A DNA stretch of 40,368 nucleotides from Lachnospiraceae bacterium (GCA_017621975.1 JAGARW010000134.1:1-40368); one strand, 5' to 3'. Positions 1 to 7,804 are shown, counted from the first letter of the stretch. A program made the numbers and translations. The notes: generated from the letters alone by a model not told the origin.

Positions 1-402
1 ATATTGGATCAGGTGATGGGAAACCATAACAGGCTGAAGGAATTACAAAGCCAAACCGCTAATCTTTCCGGTCAAAGGAACGCAATGAACCAAAAGCTTT
101 CCTTATTATATGACGATCGGATCAAAGGGATCGTCTCAGAACAGCAATTTATTCAGTTAAAGGCAGGATTTGACAAAGAGTACAGAAAAATAGAAGAAAG
201 TTTGGCTACACTGCAGGATAAAATAGCGGTGCTGGAAAATGAAAAGAAAGATAAAAAAAGTATAGAAGAGCTGATTGAAAAATATTGCAGCTTTAACGAG
301 CTGACATATGAAATGGTATCGGATTTTATCGACTATATAGAGGTGGGAGAAAAGGATCCTGATACCGGGAAGCAGGAAATTAAGATACACTGGAACTTGT
401 AA
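1..402 (+). CDS. Large serine recombinase, C-terminal fragment (cut by window edge)
   Basis: The reading frame is open from the first base, so the gene begins upstream of the window; only about 133 C-terminal residues are visible. They form a charged coiled coil rich in Lys, Glu and Gln (leucine-zipper-like stretches around the first 95 residues), followed by a tail with FIDYIEVGEKD and ending IKIHWNL. This is the usual tail of large serine recombinases of the TnpX/ICE-integrase type, where a coiled coil and a DUF4368-like end follow the resolvase and zinc-ribbon domains. Such enzymes integrate and excise elements through short att sites. The gene is clearly AT-richer than what follows, and its stop codon lies about 20 bp from the disrupted subtilase, the normal place for an integrase gene at an element end. 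The catalytic serine domain is not visible, so the family call rests on the tail alone. Confidence 0.8.
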   Translation: MLDQVMGNHNRLKELQSQTANLSGQRNAMNQKLSLLYDDRIKGIVSEQQFIQLKAGFDKEYRKIEESLATLQDKIAVLENEKKDKKSIEELIEKYCSFNELTYEMVSDFIDYIEVGEKDPDTGKQEIKIHWNL

Positions 403-426
403 CGCTATTGTGTTTTGAAACAATGA
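1..426 (+). mobile_element. Right end of an integrated element (recombinase plus att junction)
   Basis: Base composition changes sharply from AT-rich recombinase sequence to GC-rich protease sequence just after 402. Downstream coding sequence resumes inside the conserved subtilase motif HGTHVSG: only THVSG is present, in frame, from 426. A GA dinucleotide at 425-426 would fit as crossover core, because a normal Gly-Thr codon pair (GGG ACG) would also contain GA. I infer that the element entered the protease gene here and that the left end with the missing 5' part of the protease lies outside the window. The exact boundary is uncertain by roughly 20 bp. Confidence 0.65.
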
Positions 427-1151
427 CGCATGTTTCCGGCGTGCTTGGCGGCGACGGCGCTCTTTCCGGCGGCAGATACCGCGGTATTGCGCCGCAGTGC
501 AGTCTTGTTGTCGGTAAGGTCCTGAACAGCAACGGCGACGGTACGATCGAGCATATGCTGCGGGGGATCGACTGGATTATAAAAAAGCGGACGGAGTGGA
601 ATATCCGTATCCTTAATATTTCTGTAGGACTGGGCATGGAGCTGTTAGAGGAACAGAGGCTTAGTCTGCTTTCTGCTGTGGAAGAGGCATGGGATCAGGG
701 AATCGTTGTTGCAGCGGCGGCCGGAAACTCGGGACCGCTTCCGGGAACGCTTTCACCGATCGGTTACAGCAAAAAAGTAATAACAGTGGGCTGTAATGAG
801 GGCGGCTATTTTGGCAACAGGAGCTTTTTGTGCGAGCATTATTCCGGCAGGGCGTCTGCGGATGCGGCGGTCAGGAAGCCGGACATCGTCGCGCCGGGAA
901 CGGATATTATTTCGTGCAGCAGCCATGTTAAATATACGATGCATGGATGGAAGAACGGCTATCTCAGCAAAAGCGGCACTTCAATGTCAACGCCGGTCAT
1001 ATCGGGAGCGGCGGCGCTTTTCCTTCAGAAATATCCGGATGCCGGAAACGGCGAGGTGAAGCGGCGGATGGTCTATTCTGCGACAGATCTGCACGAACCG
1101 TGGCATATACAGGGATGGGGAATGCTGAATATACGGAGTATGCTGGAATGA
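408..1151 (+). pseudogene. AprX-like S8 subtilase, 3' fragment split by the element
   Basis: The translation continues a subtilisin-family (S8) peptidase. THVSGVLGG is the back half of the histidine motif, AAAGNSGP carries the oxyanion-hole Asn, and SGTSMSTPVISGAAALF carries the catalytic Ser. YRGIAPQCSLVVGKVL and a QGWGMLNI end resemble the Bacillus AprX type. The Asp motif and the catalytic His itself (first H of HGTH) are missing, because they would lie 5' of the junction. The few codons before THVSG (TTG at 408 onward) are junction sequence and not part of the protease. The fragment therefore cannot be an active protease alone. It has no internal stop or frameshift, so precise excision of the element could restore a full gene; that is inference. 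Confidence 0.82.
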
Positions 1152-1220
1152 GGCGATACGGTTCGCTTTGTCCAAAGAGGCGTTCGCAGCCTGATATTTT
1201 TTAAGAAATTGTTTTTCGTA

Positions 1221-1261
1221 TTGACACATCTCGTATGATTGTATACAATTATACGAGATGT
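1221..1261 (+). promoter_or_regulatory. Promoter overlapped by a near-perfect 36-bp palindromic operator
   Basis: TTGACA at 1221-1226 and TACAAT at 1244-1249 are separated by 17 bp, a strong sigma-A promoter. The segment 1226-1261 reads almost the same on both strands: arms ACATCTCGTAT (1226-1236) and ATACGAGATGT (1251-1261) flank the palindrome ATTGTATACAAT (1238-1249), with one mismatched pair in the whole. ATTGTATACAAT resembles the TNGTNTACNA-type sites recognised by many GntR/FCD regulators. A second small palindrome, TTTGTACAAA, is at 1265-1274. The regulator two genes downstream is the obvious candidate ligand. The same hairpin plus a short T run could also act as a terminator for the protease fragment. 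Confidence 0.75.
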
Positions 1262-1290
1262 ATTTTTGTACAAATACTTACGTATAGCTG

Positions 1291-1307
1291 CATTGCCTGC
1301 GGCAATG
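1291..1307 (+). promoter_or_regulatory. Leader hairpin just before the ribosome binding site
   Basis: CATTGCC (1291-1297) and GGCAATG (1301-1307) form a perfect 7-bp stem with a three-base loop, eight bases before the AAAGGAGGAG ribosome binding site of the next gene. It would sit in the mRNA leader. Its role is unknown; a stabilising 5' hairpin is the simplest reading. Confidence 0.45.
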
Positions 1308-1326
1308 TGGATAAAGGAGGAGCATC

Positions 1327-2769
1327 ATGGGTGTGCGTGATGAGGAATATTTTACAAACCGTCCGGTCACATTGAACGAGAAAAACAATCTTTTGCAAAT
1401 AGAAGAGCATATGTATATTTTGGATGACGTTAAGAAACCAAATGCATTCCGAAATATGTTTCCCTATTCGGAGATTCCGAAGATACCGTTCAACGACCGT
1501 ATCGTGCCGCATAATATGCCGAAGGAGATCTGGATTACAGATACGACATTCCGTGACGGACAGCAGTCAAGAGCGCCTTATACGACGGAGCAGATTGTGA
1601 CGATTTATGATTATCTGCATAAGCTTGGCGGACCGAACGGCATGATTCGTGCCAGTGAATTTTTCCTGTACAGCAAAAAGGACAGGGACGCCGTATACAA
1701 ATGTATGGAAAGAGGCTATCAGTACCCTGAGGTTACGAGCTGGATTCGTGCGAGCAAGGATGACTTCAAGCTTGTTAAAGAGATCGGAATGAAAGAGACC
1801 GGTATTTTAGTAAGCTGTTCGGATTATCATATTTTCCTGAAGTTAAAAATGACAAGGCGACAGGCGATGGATCATTATCTGAGCGTGATCCGCGACTGCC
1901 TGGAGGAAGGCATCAGCCCGCGCTGTCATTTGGAGGATATTACGAGAGCGGATATTTACGGCTATGTCGTGCCGTTCTGTCTGGAATTGATGAAGCTGAT
2001 GGAGCAGTACAAAATTCCGATCAAGGTACGTGCCTGCGATACAATGGGATATGGCGTTAATTATCCGGGCGCGGTTATACCGAGAAGCGTACAGGGAATT
2101 ATTTATGCGCTGCATACGCATGCGGGCGTGCCGCATTCCTTGATCGAATGGCATGGACACAACGATTTTTATAAAGCGGTTACCAACTCAACGACTGCGT
2201 GGCTGTACGGATGCTCCGGCATCAATACGTCGCTGTTCGGAATCGGCGAAAGAACGGGAAATACGCCTTTGGAGGCAATGGTATTCGAATATGCCCAGCT
2301 CAAAGGCGATTTGAACGGTATGGATACGAGGGTTATCACAGAGCTTGCAGAATATTATGAGAAAGAGATCGGATATCAGATTCCTCCGAGAACGCCGTTT
2401 GTCGGCAAGAACTTCAACGTAACAAGGGCGGGTATCCATGCGGACGGTCTGCTGAAAAACGAGGAAATTTATAATATTTTTGATACGGAAAAATTCCTGA
2501 ACCGTCCGGTGTTATGCGCGGTATCCAACACATCCGGTCTGGCAGGAATCGCGCACTGGATCAATACGTATTTCCATTTAAAAGGCGAGGATGCCGTCGA
2601 TAAGAATGCGGAGCTTGTGAAAGCTGTCAAGGCATGGGTAGACACCGAATATGCAGGAGGCCGTGTAACGGTTCTGACAGACAGCGAGCTGATTTCGGTG
2701 ATCAAAGAAGTGTGTGAAAAGTTAGAAATTCAGTCGGCGCTGACCGAAAAACTGAAAGGACAGGCATAA
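1327..2769 (+). CDS. Isopropylmalate/homocitrate synthase-family enzyme, candidate Re-citrate synthase
   Basis: This 480-residue protein belongs to the DRE-TIM metallolyase family: DTTFRDGQQS near residue 73 is the signature loop that binds the metal and 2-oxo acid, HGHND near residue 279 supplies metal-binding His residues, and TRAGIHADG resembles homocitrate synthase. Family members condense acetyl-CoA with a 2-oxo acid. It lacks a typical LeuA C-terminal regulatory domain by length. It is co-transcribed with a regulator and NADP-isocitrate dehydrogenase and not with leucine genes. In clostridia, Re-citrate synthases (acetyl-CoA plus oxaloacetate to citrate) are isopropylmalate-synthase relatives that sit near icd, so this role is favoured as inference. 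Homocitrate or citramalate synthase activity cannot be excluded. The start ATG follows an excellent AAAGGAGGAG site. Confidence 0.8.
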   Translation: MGVRDEEYFTNRPVTLNEKNNLLQIEEHMYILDDVKKPNAFRNMFPYSEIPKIPFNDRIVPHNMPKEIWITDTTFRDGQQSRAPYTTEQIVTIYDYLHKLGGPNGMIRASEFFLYSKKDRDAVYKCMERGYQYPEVTSWIRASKDDFKLVKEIGMKETGILVSCSDYHIFLKLKMTRRQAMDHYLSVIRDCLEEGISPRCHLEDITRADIYGYVVPFCLELMKLMEQYKIPIKVRACDTMGYGVNYPGAVIPRSVQGIIYALHTHAGVPHSLIEWHGHNDFYKAVTNSTTAWLYGCSGINTSLFGIGERTGNTPLEAMVFEYAQLKGDLNGMDTRVITELAEYYEKEIGYQIPPRTPFVGKNFNVTRAGIHADGLLKNEEIYNIFDTEKFLNRPVLCAVSNTSGLAGIAHWINTYFHLKGEDAVDKNAELVKAVKAWVDTEYAGGRVTVLTDSELISVIKEVCEKLEIQSALTEKLKGQA

Positions 2770-2774
2770 GTAAA

Positions 2775-3464
2775 GTGAGCAGTTATGATGTAAAAAAAGA
2801 GGTCACGGATAAGTATTCGCTTCGCGGCCGCGTATTCAATAAGATACGGGAGGATATTTTAAACGGCAGATATAAGGTAAAGGAAGAGCTGCGGGAGGTC
2901 GCGATCGGAGAAGAGATGGGCGTAAGCCGTACTCCGGTCAGGGAGGCGTTCCGGCAGCTGGAGTTGGAAGGACTGATTCAGATTGTTCCGAATAAGGGCG
3001 CTTATGTGACAGGCATTACGGCAAAGGACGTCAGAGATATTTACATGATGCGTTCTTTGCTGGAAGGGCTGTGCGCCAGATGGGCGACGGAAAATATTTC
3101 GAAAGAACAGATGGAAGAAATGGAAGAGAACATTTTTCTTTCTGAATTTCATGCTTCGAAAGGACATGCGGAGCAGATGGCGGAACTGGATAACCGGTTT
3201 CATGAGATCATGTACGAAGCGTGTAACAGTAAAATGCTGGAGCATGCCTTGAAGGATTATCATCAGTATGTGCTGCGTGTGAGAAAGAAAACATTGTCTA
3301 CCCAGACGAGAAGTACGGCATCCAATGCGGAGCACCGTAAGATCATGGAGGCGATTAAGGAAGGAAACGCCGATATGGCGGAGCAGCTTGCCAACAGGCA
3401 CATGATCAACGCATATGAGAATATGGTGAAAAACGGTTTTATCGAGCATTATGAAGAGGAATAA
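2775..3464 (+). CDS. GntR-family transcriptional regulator with FCD domain
   Basis: The protein has 229 residues and starts at GTG, since the nearby ATGs are out of frame; only 5 bp separate it from the previous stop. The N-terminal winged helix-turn-helix (residues about 12-80) has the family features SRTPVREAFRQLELEGLI and PNKGAYV. The C-terminal FCD all-helical ligand domain keeps the D-x3-H pattern (DNRFHEIM) and two later His residues (EHRKIMEA and NRHMINA) that usually bind a metal and a carboxylate ligand. Its position between a candidate citrate synthase and isocitrate dehydrogenase suggests that it senses a tricarboxylic-acid-cycle-type acid and controls the palindromic operator at 1226-1261. 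This would make the operon self-regulated. Both ligand and target are inferred. Confidence 0.9.
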   Translation: MSSYDVKKEVTDKYSLRGRVFNKIREDILNGRYKVKEELREVAIGEEMGVSRTPVREAFRQLELEGLIQIVPNKGAYVTGITAKDVRDIYMMRSLLEGLCARWATENISKEQMEEMEENIFLSEFHASKGHAEQMAELDNRFHEIMYEACNSKMLEHALKDYHQYVLRVRKKTLSTQTRSTASNAEHRKIMEAIKEGNADMAEQLANRHMINAYENMVKNGFIEHYEEE

Positions 3465-3536
3465 GGGCAGCCGGAAACAATGGACTGGAAAGTTTGAAAA
3501 AGAATGCGGCATAAAGGATAGAAAGGATGGATAACG

Positions 3537-4742
3537 ATGGAAAAGATTCAGATGAAAACGCCTCTGGTGGAGATGGACGGCGACGAAATGACAAGGATTT
3601 TATGGAAGATGATCAAGGACGAGCTTTTGCTTCCATATATTGATCTGAAGACGGAATATTATGATCTTGGTCTGGAGCACCGGAACGAAACGGACGATCA
3701 GGTGACGATGGACAGCGCGGTTGCTGCCAAGAAGTACGGCGTAGCGGTGAAATGCGCGACGATTACGCCGAATGCGGCGCGTATGGACGAATATCATTTA
3801 AAAGAAATGTGGAAGAGCCCGAACGGCACAATCCGCGCGGCGCTGGACGGCACGGTATTCCGTGCGCCGATCATTGTAAAAGGAATCGAGCCGTGCGTGC
3901 GCAACTGGGAAAAACCGATCACACTGGCAAGACATGCGTATGGCGACGTTTACAAAAACACGGAGATCAAGGTAAACGGACCGGGTAAGGCGGAGCTTGT
4001 ATTTACAGCCGAGGACGGAACGGAAACGAGAGAACTGATTCACAAATTCACCGGACCGGGCGTGCTTCAGGGAATTCATAATACGGAAAGCTCGATCCGC
4101 AGTTTTGCAAAAGCATGCTTTAATTATGCGCTTGATACAAAGCAGGATCTTTGGTTTGCGACAAAGGATACGATTTCTAAAAAATACGACCATACGTTTA
4201 AAGATATTTTTCAGGAAACCTTTGATACGGAATATAAAGAAGCGTTTGAAAAAGCGGGAATTACCTATTTTTATACGCTGATCGACGACGCGGTTGCCAG
4301 AGTCATGAAAGCAAAGGGAGGCTTTATCTGGGCGTGCAAAAACTACGACGGCGATGTTATGAGCGACATGGTGTCCTCCGCGTTCGGTTCTCTTGCCATG
4401 ATGACGAGCGTTCTCGTATCTCCCGACGGCGTATACGAGTATGAGGCGGCGCATGGAACGGTGCAGCGTCATTATTATAAGCATCTGGCGGGAGAAGAGA
4501 CTTCTACCAATTCTGTTGCGACGATCTTTGCATGGACGGGCGCGCTGAAAAAACGCGGAGAGCTGGATGAGATTCCGGAGTTATCTGCATTTGCGGATAA
4601 ATTAGAGAAAGCGACGATCGCAACGATCGAGAGCGGCAGAATGACAAAGGATCTGGCGCTGATCACCTCCCTCAAGGACGTAACCGTGTTAAACAGCGAG
4701 AACTTTATCAAAGAGATCAGAAAGACACTAGAGACGTTGTAA
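3537..4742 (+). CDS. icd: NADP-dependent isocitrate dehydrogenase (dimeric, type II)
   Basis: This cytosolic enzyme oxidises isocitrate to 2-oxoglutarate and CO2 with NADP. At 401 residues it matches the type II homodimeric family found in eukaryotes and some bacteria. Visible motifs are MDGDEMTRI at the N-terminus, KSPNGTIR in the substrate-binding region, the metal-binding region [13 protein letters not shown] through YDGDVMSDM, and [11 protein letters not shown] with [10 protein letters not shown] near the coenzyme site. It follows the regulator by 72 bp with ATAGAAAGGATGG upstream and appears to be the last gene of the citrate module. In an anaerobe with a partial cycle this module would supply 2-oxoglutarate for glutamate and NADPH. 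No aconitase gene is visible in the window. Confidence 0.95.
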   Translation: MEKIQMKTPLVEMDGDEMTRILWKMIKDELLLPYIDLKTEYYDLGLEHRNETDDQVTMDSAVAAKKYGVAVKCATITPNAARMDEYHLKEMWKSPNGTIRAALDGTVFRAPIIVKGIEPCVRNWEKPITLARHAYGDVYKNTEIKVNGPGKAELVFTAEDGTETRELIHKFTGPGVLQGIHNTESSIRSFAKACFNYALDTKQDLWFATKDTISKKYDHTFKDIFQETFDTEYKEAFEKAGITYFYTLIDDAVARVMKAKGGFIWACKNYDGDVMSDMVSSAFGSLAMMTSVLVSPDGVYEYEAAHGTVQRHYYKHLAGEETSTNSVATIFAWTGALKKRGELDEIPELSAFADKLEKATIATIESGRMTKDLALITSLKDVTVLNSENFIKEIRKTLETL

Positions 4743-4844
4743 TGTAAGACTGAGCGATATAGAAAATAGAGATGTTGTAATGTAAAGATTGGCTGATATA
4801 GAAAATAGAGATGTTGTAATGTAAAGATTGATCGCTATAGAAAA
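4736..4844 (+). repeat. Tandem repeat, period 38-39 bp, about 2.8 copies, over the icd stop codon
   Basis: GTTGTAATGTAA recurs at 4736, 4774 and 4813, each followed by a diverged spacer and then ATATAGAAAATAGAGA or a variant. The first unit includes the last Leu codon and stop of icd, so the repeats look like duplications of the gene's 3' end into the untranslated region. Unit boundaries are 4736-4773, 4774-4812 and a partial third copy to about 4844. Confidence 0.8.
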
Positions 4845-4857
4845 AAGACTGTCATGT

Positions 4858-5014
4858 AAAAAGACCGCCATATAAAACGTATCTTATGAATATTGCATAC
4901 ATTTTCAGCGAATTTGTCGAGCACGTCTTTGAGACTCCAGGCTCAAAGCGAGCGCAGACTGAGCAGAAAATGTATCAATATTCGAAAATACCGTTTCATA
5001 CGGCAGTCTTTTTT
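4858..5014. other. Long imperfect palindrome between convergent genes (structured RNA, MITE-like element or giant terminator)
   Basis: Two nested stems are visible. The outer arms are 4858-4882 and about 4988-5014, pairing over some 24 positions. The inner arms are 4888-4906 and 4966-4983, identical as reverse complements except for one bulged base. A small hairpin CTTTGAG/CTCAAAG (4927-4933 with 4942-4948) lies near the apex. The three outer-stem mismatches are C-A type in plus-strand RNA but G-U wobbles in minus-strand RNA. That, together with GGCGGTCTTTTT at the minus-strand 3' end, suggests a transcript following the ABC-F gene. No protein is encoded. Simple terminators are much shorter, so a mobile palindromic repeat or a non-coding RNA are alternatives. 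Confidence 0.6.
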
Positions 5015-5031
5015 ATACACCTGTTATTTTT

Positions 5032-6966
5032 TTACTGTTCGTTTTCCAGCTCTTCGCTCAGTGTTTCCCATTGCTCGTATAAGCGTTCGAGTTCTTTCGC
5101 GGCTTCTTCTTTTTCTTTGGACAGGGCGGTGAGCTTTGCTGCGTCGGTGCAGTTTTCGGGCAGAGCCATGAGCGTGTCGAGTTCTTCGCTGCGCAGTTCA
5201 AGCCGTTCGATTGCGGTCTCGGTCTTTTTCAGATCGTTTTCGAGCTTTCTCTTTTTTGCATGAAGCTGCTTTCCCTTCTTCCAGTCAGCCTTTGATTCGC
5301 TGTCGCCAGTGGAGACAGCGGAAGGGGTCAAAGAGTCGTTTGGCTTGGAGAGAGCGGTATTTTCCGCTTTTTTCTCCAAATAGTAATCATAGTTGCCGAG
5401 GTAATTCGTAAGCGCATGATCGGACAATTCAAGAATCCGGTGCGCGGTACGGTTAATAAAATAACGGTCGTGCGACACATAGAGAACAGTTCCCTCATAG
5501 TGGTTGAGCGCGTCCTCCAGAATTTCTTTTGACATAATGTCAAGATGGTTTGTCGGCTCGTCAAGAATGAGGAAGTTCGCTTCGGAGAGCATCAGCTTTG
5601 CGAGTGAGACACGTCCCCGTTCTCCGCCGGAAAGCTCTTTTATAAGCTTAAATACGTCCTCGCCGGTAAAAAGAAAGGCTGCGAGCGTATTGCGTATCTC
5701 TGTATTGGTCAGCGTCGGATAAGCGTCCGATATTTCCTCAAACAATGTTTTTTCAGGGTGGAGCACATGATGCTCCTGATCGTAATAACCGATCTGTACG
5801 CCTGCGCCGGTGCGAATTTGCCCTTCGTCTGCCGGAAGCAGCTCGTTGATGATCTTCAGAATCGTCGTTTTTCCGGTTCCGTTGCTGCCGATGATGGCGA
5901 CATGTTCCCCGCGTTTTAACGAAAAATCAAGATGCTCAAAGAGGGTAACGCCGTCAAACGATTTTTTGAGCGAGGAGACGGTCAGTACGTCGTTTCCGCT
6001 GAGAATACGGGGCGACAGGCGCATTTTCATATCGGCTTTCGCCTCCGTAGGTTTTTCAATGACATCGATCTTATTCAGCAGTTTTTCACGGCTCTCGGCG
6101 CGCTTAATCGATTTTTCACGGTTGAAGGAGCGCAGCTTTTCAATCACTTCTTCCTGACGCTTGATTTCCCGCTGCTGATTCTGGTAAGCGTTCCATTTTG
6201 AAATGCGCAGAATTTCTTTTTTGGCGGCATAGTCGGTGTAATTGCCCGAAAATACGGTCGTCTGCGACTGGTCGATTTCAATGATCTTTGTTGCGACCCG
6301 GTCGAGGAAATAACGGTCATGGGAGACGATGAGAACGGCTCCCTTGTAATTCAGCAAATATGTTTCAAGCCATGCGATAGACGCCATATCCAGATGGTTT
6401 GTCGGCTCGTCGAGCAGAATTAAGTCGGGCTTTAATAAAAGCAGTTTACCGAGAGCGACCCGCGTTTTCTGACCGCCAGAGGGCGTCTGAATTTCTTTTG
6501 TAAAATCTTCTTCGGTGAAACCGAGTCCTTTTAAGACGCCGACGATTTCACTTTGATAAGCGTAACCGTTTCCCATTTCAAACTGATGCGTCAGAGAAAC
6601 GTAGGTTTCCATCAGGGCGTCAAGCTCTGCGCCGGAAACATGCTTCATCTGCTTTTCGGTTTCCCGGATTTCCTGCTCAAGTAAAATCAGCTCCTGCTTG
6701 ACGGAGAGCAGCTCGTCATAAATGGTATTGTCGCTTTGGAACGTAACAAGCTGGGGCAGATAGCCGAGCGTTTTGCCCTTTGAGAGTGAGACAACGCCTT
6801 CGTCCGCCGGAATTTCGCCGACGATAATGCGCAGAAGCGTCGTTTTTCCCGCGCCGTTGATGCCGACGACGGCAGCCTTTTCGTAATCTTCTATATGGAA
6901 AGAACAACGATCCAGAATCGTTTCTTCTCCAAATTGTTTTTTTATGTTCTGACAGGATAAAATCAT
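5032..6966 (-). CDS. ABC-F family ATPase (YdiF/Uup-like ribosome-associated)
   Basis: This 644-residue cytosolic protein has two ATP-binding cassettes and no membrane segments. The first has GINGAGKTTLL, SGGQKTRVALG and LILLDEPTNHLD. The second has GSNGTGKTTIL, LSGGERGRVSLA and FLILDEPTNHLD. Between them lies the charged linker (KRQEEVIEKLRSFNREKS) typical of ABC-F proteins, and the C-terminus is a lysine/glutamate-rich coiled coil (from about residue 560) as in Uup/YdiF. ABC-F proteins act on the ribosome, either helping stalled translation or protecting from antibiotics; motifs alone do not tell which, but the coiled-coil C-terminus and the rex neighbour match the housekeeping YdiF type. 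It is transcribed divergently from rex. Confidence 0.93.
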   Translation of the reverse strand: MILSCQNIKKQFGEETILDRCSFHIEDYEKAAVVGINGAGKTTLLRIIVGEIPADEGVVSLSKGKTLGYLPQLVTFQSDNTIYDELLSVKQELILLEQEIRETEKQMKHVSGAELDALMETYVSLTHQFEMGNGYAYQSEIVGVLKGLGFTEEDFTKEIQTPSGGQKTRVALGKLLLLKPDLILLDEPTNHLDMASIAWLETYLLNYKGAVLIVSHDRYFLDRVATKIIEIDQSQTTVFSGNYTDYAAKKEILRISKWNAYQNQQREIKRQEEVIEKLRSFNREKSIKRAESREKLLNKIDVIEKPTEAKADMKMRLSPRILSGNDVLTVSSLKKSFDGVTLFEHLDFSLKRGEHVAIIGSNGTGKTTILKIINELLPADEGQIRTGAGVQIGYYDQEHHVLHPEKTLFEEISDAYPTLTNTEIRNTLAAFLFTGEDVFKLIKELSGGERGRVSLAKLMLSEANFLILDEPTNHLDIMSKEILEDALNHYEGTVLYVSHDRYFINRTAHRILELSDHALTNYLGNYDYYLEKKAENTALSKPNDSLTPSAVSTGDSESKADWKKGKQLHAKKRKLENDLKKTETAIERLELRSEELDTLMALPENCTDAAKLTALSKEKEEAAKELERLYEQWETLSEELENEQ

Positions 6967-7039
6967 AGTGTCACACCTTTCCGTTTGGATGCGTATCGCA
7001 GCGTAAGGCGCGGCGTTTCCAAATCGCCGACGCTATTTT

Positions 7040-7068
7040 ATTTTAATGGAAAAGTGTTTTAAATACAA
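7040..7068 (-). promoter_or_regulatory. Promoter of the ABC-F gene
   Basis: On the minus strand TTGTAT (7068-7063) and TAAAAT (7045-7040) are 17 bp apart. The leader that follows contains a small hairpin, CGGCG with CGCCG at 7011-7015 and 7025-7029. There is no clear T tract, so attenuation is not supported. Confidence 0.55.
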
Positions 7069-7080
7069 GATGCTACTTCA

Positions 7081-7109
7081 TTGACAGGACTTTAACAATC
7101 TTATATAAT
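7081..7109 (+). promoter_or_regulatory. Consensus sigma-A promoter of rex with a partial Rex-like site
   Basis: TTGACA at 7081-7086 and TATAAT at 7104-7109 with a 17-bp spacer match the consensus perfectly. Within the spacer TTAACAA (7092-7098) equals one half of the clostridial Rex operator TTGTTAA-N4-TTAACAA; the other half, TTGACAG at 7081-7087, is degenerate and coincides with the -35 box. Autoregulation by Rex is plausible but inferred. Confidence 0.8.
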
Positions 7110-7162
7110 AAAAGCATTGATATGCGGGACAGTATGATATTAGACCGTCAGGGGGCGTGTGG

Positions 7163-7804
7163 ATGGAAGGAAAAGAAATTTCACAGGCAGTCATCGGACG
7201 CCTGCCGAGATATTTCCGTTATCTGGGAGAGCTTAAGGACGAAGGCGTGGAGCGTATTTCCTCGCAGGACCTAAGCAGGCGTATGCAGGTAACGGCATCC
7301 CAGATCAGACAGGATTTTAATAATTTCGGCGGCTTTGGTCAGCAGGGCTATGGCTACAATGTTGAATATTTATACGAAGAGATTGGCAAGATACTTGGAC
7401 TGGACAAGCAGCATCACCTGATTATTATTGGGGCAGGCAATTTGGGACAGGCGCTTGCCAATTATATGAATTTTGAAAAACGCGGTTTTATTATGCAGGG
7501 GATTTTTGACATCAATCCGGAGCTGTTTGGTAAAAAAGTAAGAAATCTCACGGTAGAACCGATGGAAATGCTGCAGCAGCGTATGCGGGAAAAGGATATT
7601 GATATTGCGGTATTGACGATTCCGAAGAGCAGCGCGGTAGAAGTGGCGGACAAGCTTGTTGCATACGGGATTAAGGCGATCTGGAATTTTGCGCATGTGG
7701 ATCTGGATCTGCCGGAAGGCGTACAGGTTGAAAACGTACATTTGTCGGACAGTCTTATGAAGCTGTCTTATACGATCAGTTGTTATGAGAATCAAAAAAA
7801 ATAA
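7163..7804 (+). CDS. rex: Redox-sensing transcriptional repressor Rex
   Basis: Rex senses the NADH/NAD+ ratio and represses fermentation and respiratory genes when NADH is low. The N-terminal winged helix covers about residues 1-80 (RLPRYFRYLGEL, then VTASQIRQDFNNFGGFGQQG, the hallmark segment). The Rossmann domain has GAGNLGQAL for NADH binding and the C-terminal swapped helix (HLSDSLMKLSY). The conserved NFAP stretch reads NFAHVDLDLP here. At 213 residues the length is normal. The ATG at 7163 is chosen over an upstream GTG because the GGGGG of the ribosome binding site (7151-7155) is seven bases away. It heads a long plus-strand gene run and is divergent from the ABC-F gene, as in other Firmicutes. 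Confidence 0.96.
   Translation: MEGKEISQAVIGRLPRYFRYLGELKDEGVERISSQDLSRRMQVTASQIRQDFNNFGGFGQQGYGYNVEYLYEEIGKILGLDKQHHLIIIGAGNLGQALANYMNFEKRGFIMQGIFDINPELFGKKVRNLTVEPMEMLQQRMREKDIDIAVLTIPKSSAVEVADKLVAYGIKAIWNFAHVDLDLPEGVQVENVHLSDSLMKLSYTISCYENQKK

Noticed and set aside
947..1204. Overlapping plus-strand frames within the subtilase fragment
   Set aside because: The subtilase frame has clear conserved motifs throughout; the other frames have none.
1226..1267. Palindrome read as a simple terminator of the protease fragment
   Set aside because: It contains a well-spaced promoter and a GntR-like core site, so an operator explains it better. A double role remains possible, as noted in the feature.
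5032..6966. ABC-F gene as an acquired antibiotic resistance determinant
   Set aside because: The coiled-coil C-terminus and the rex neighbour fit the housekeeping YdiF type; nothing indicates transfer.
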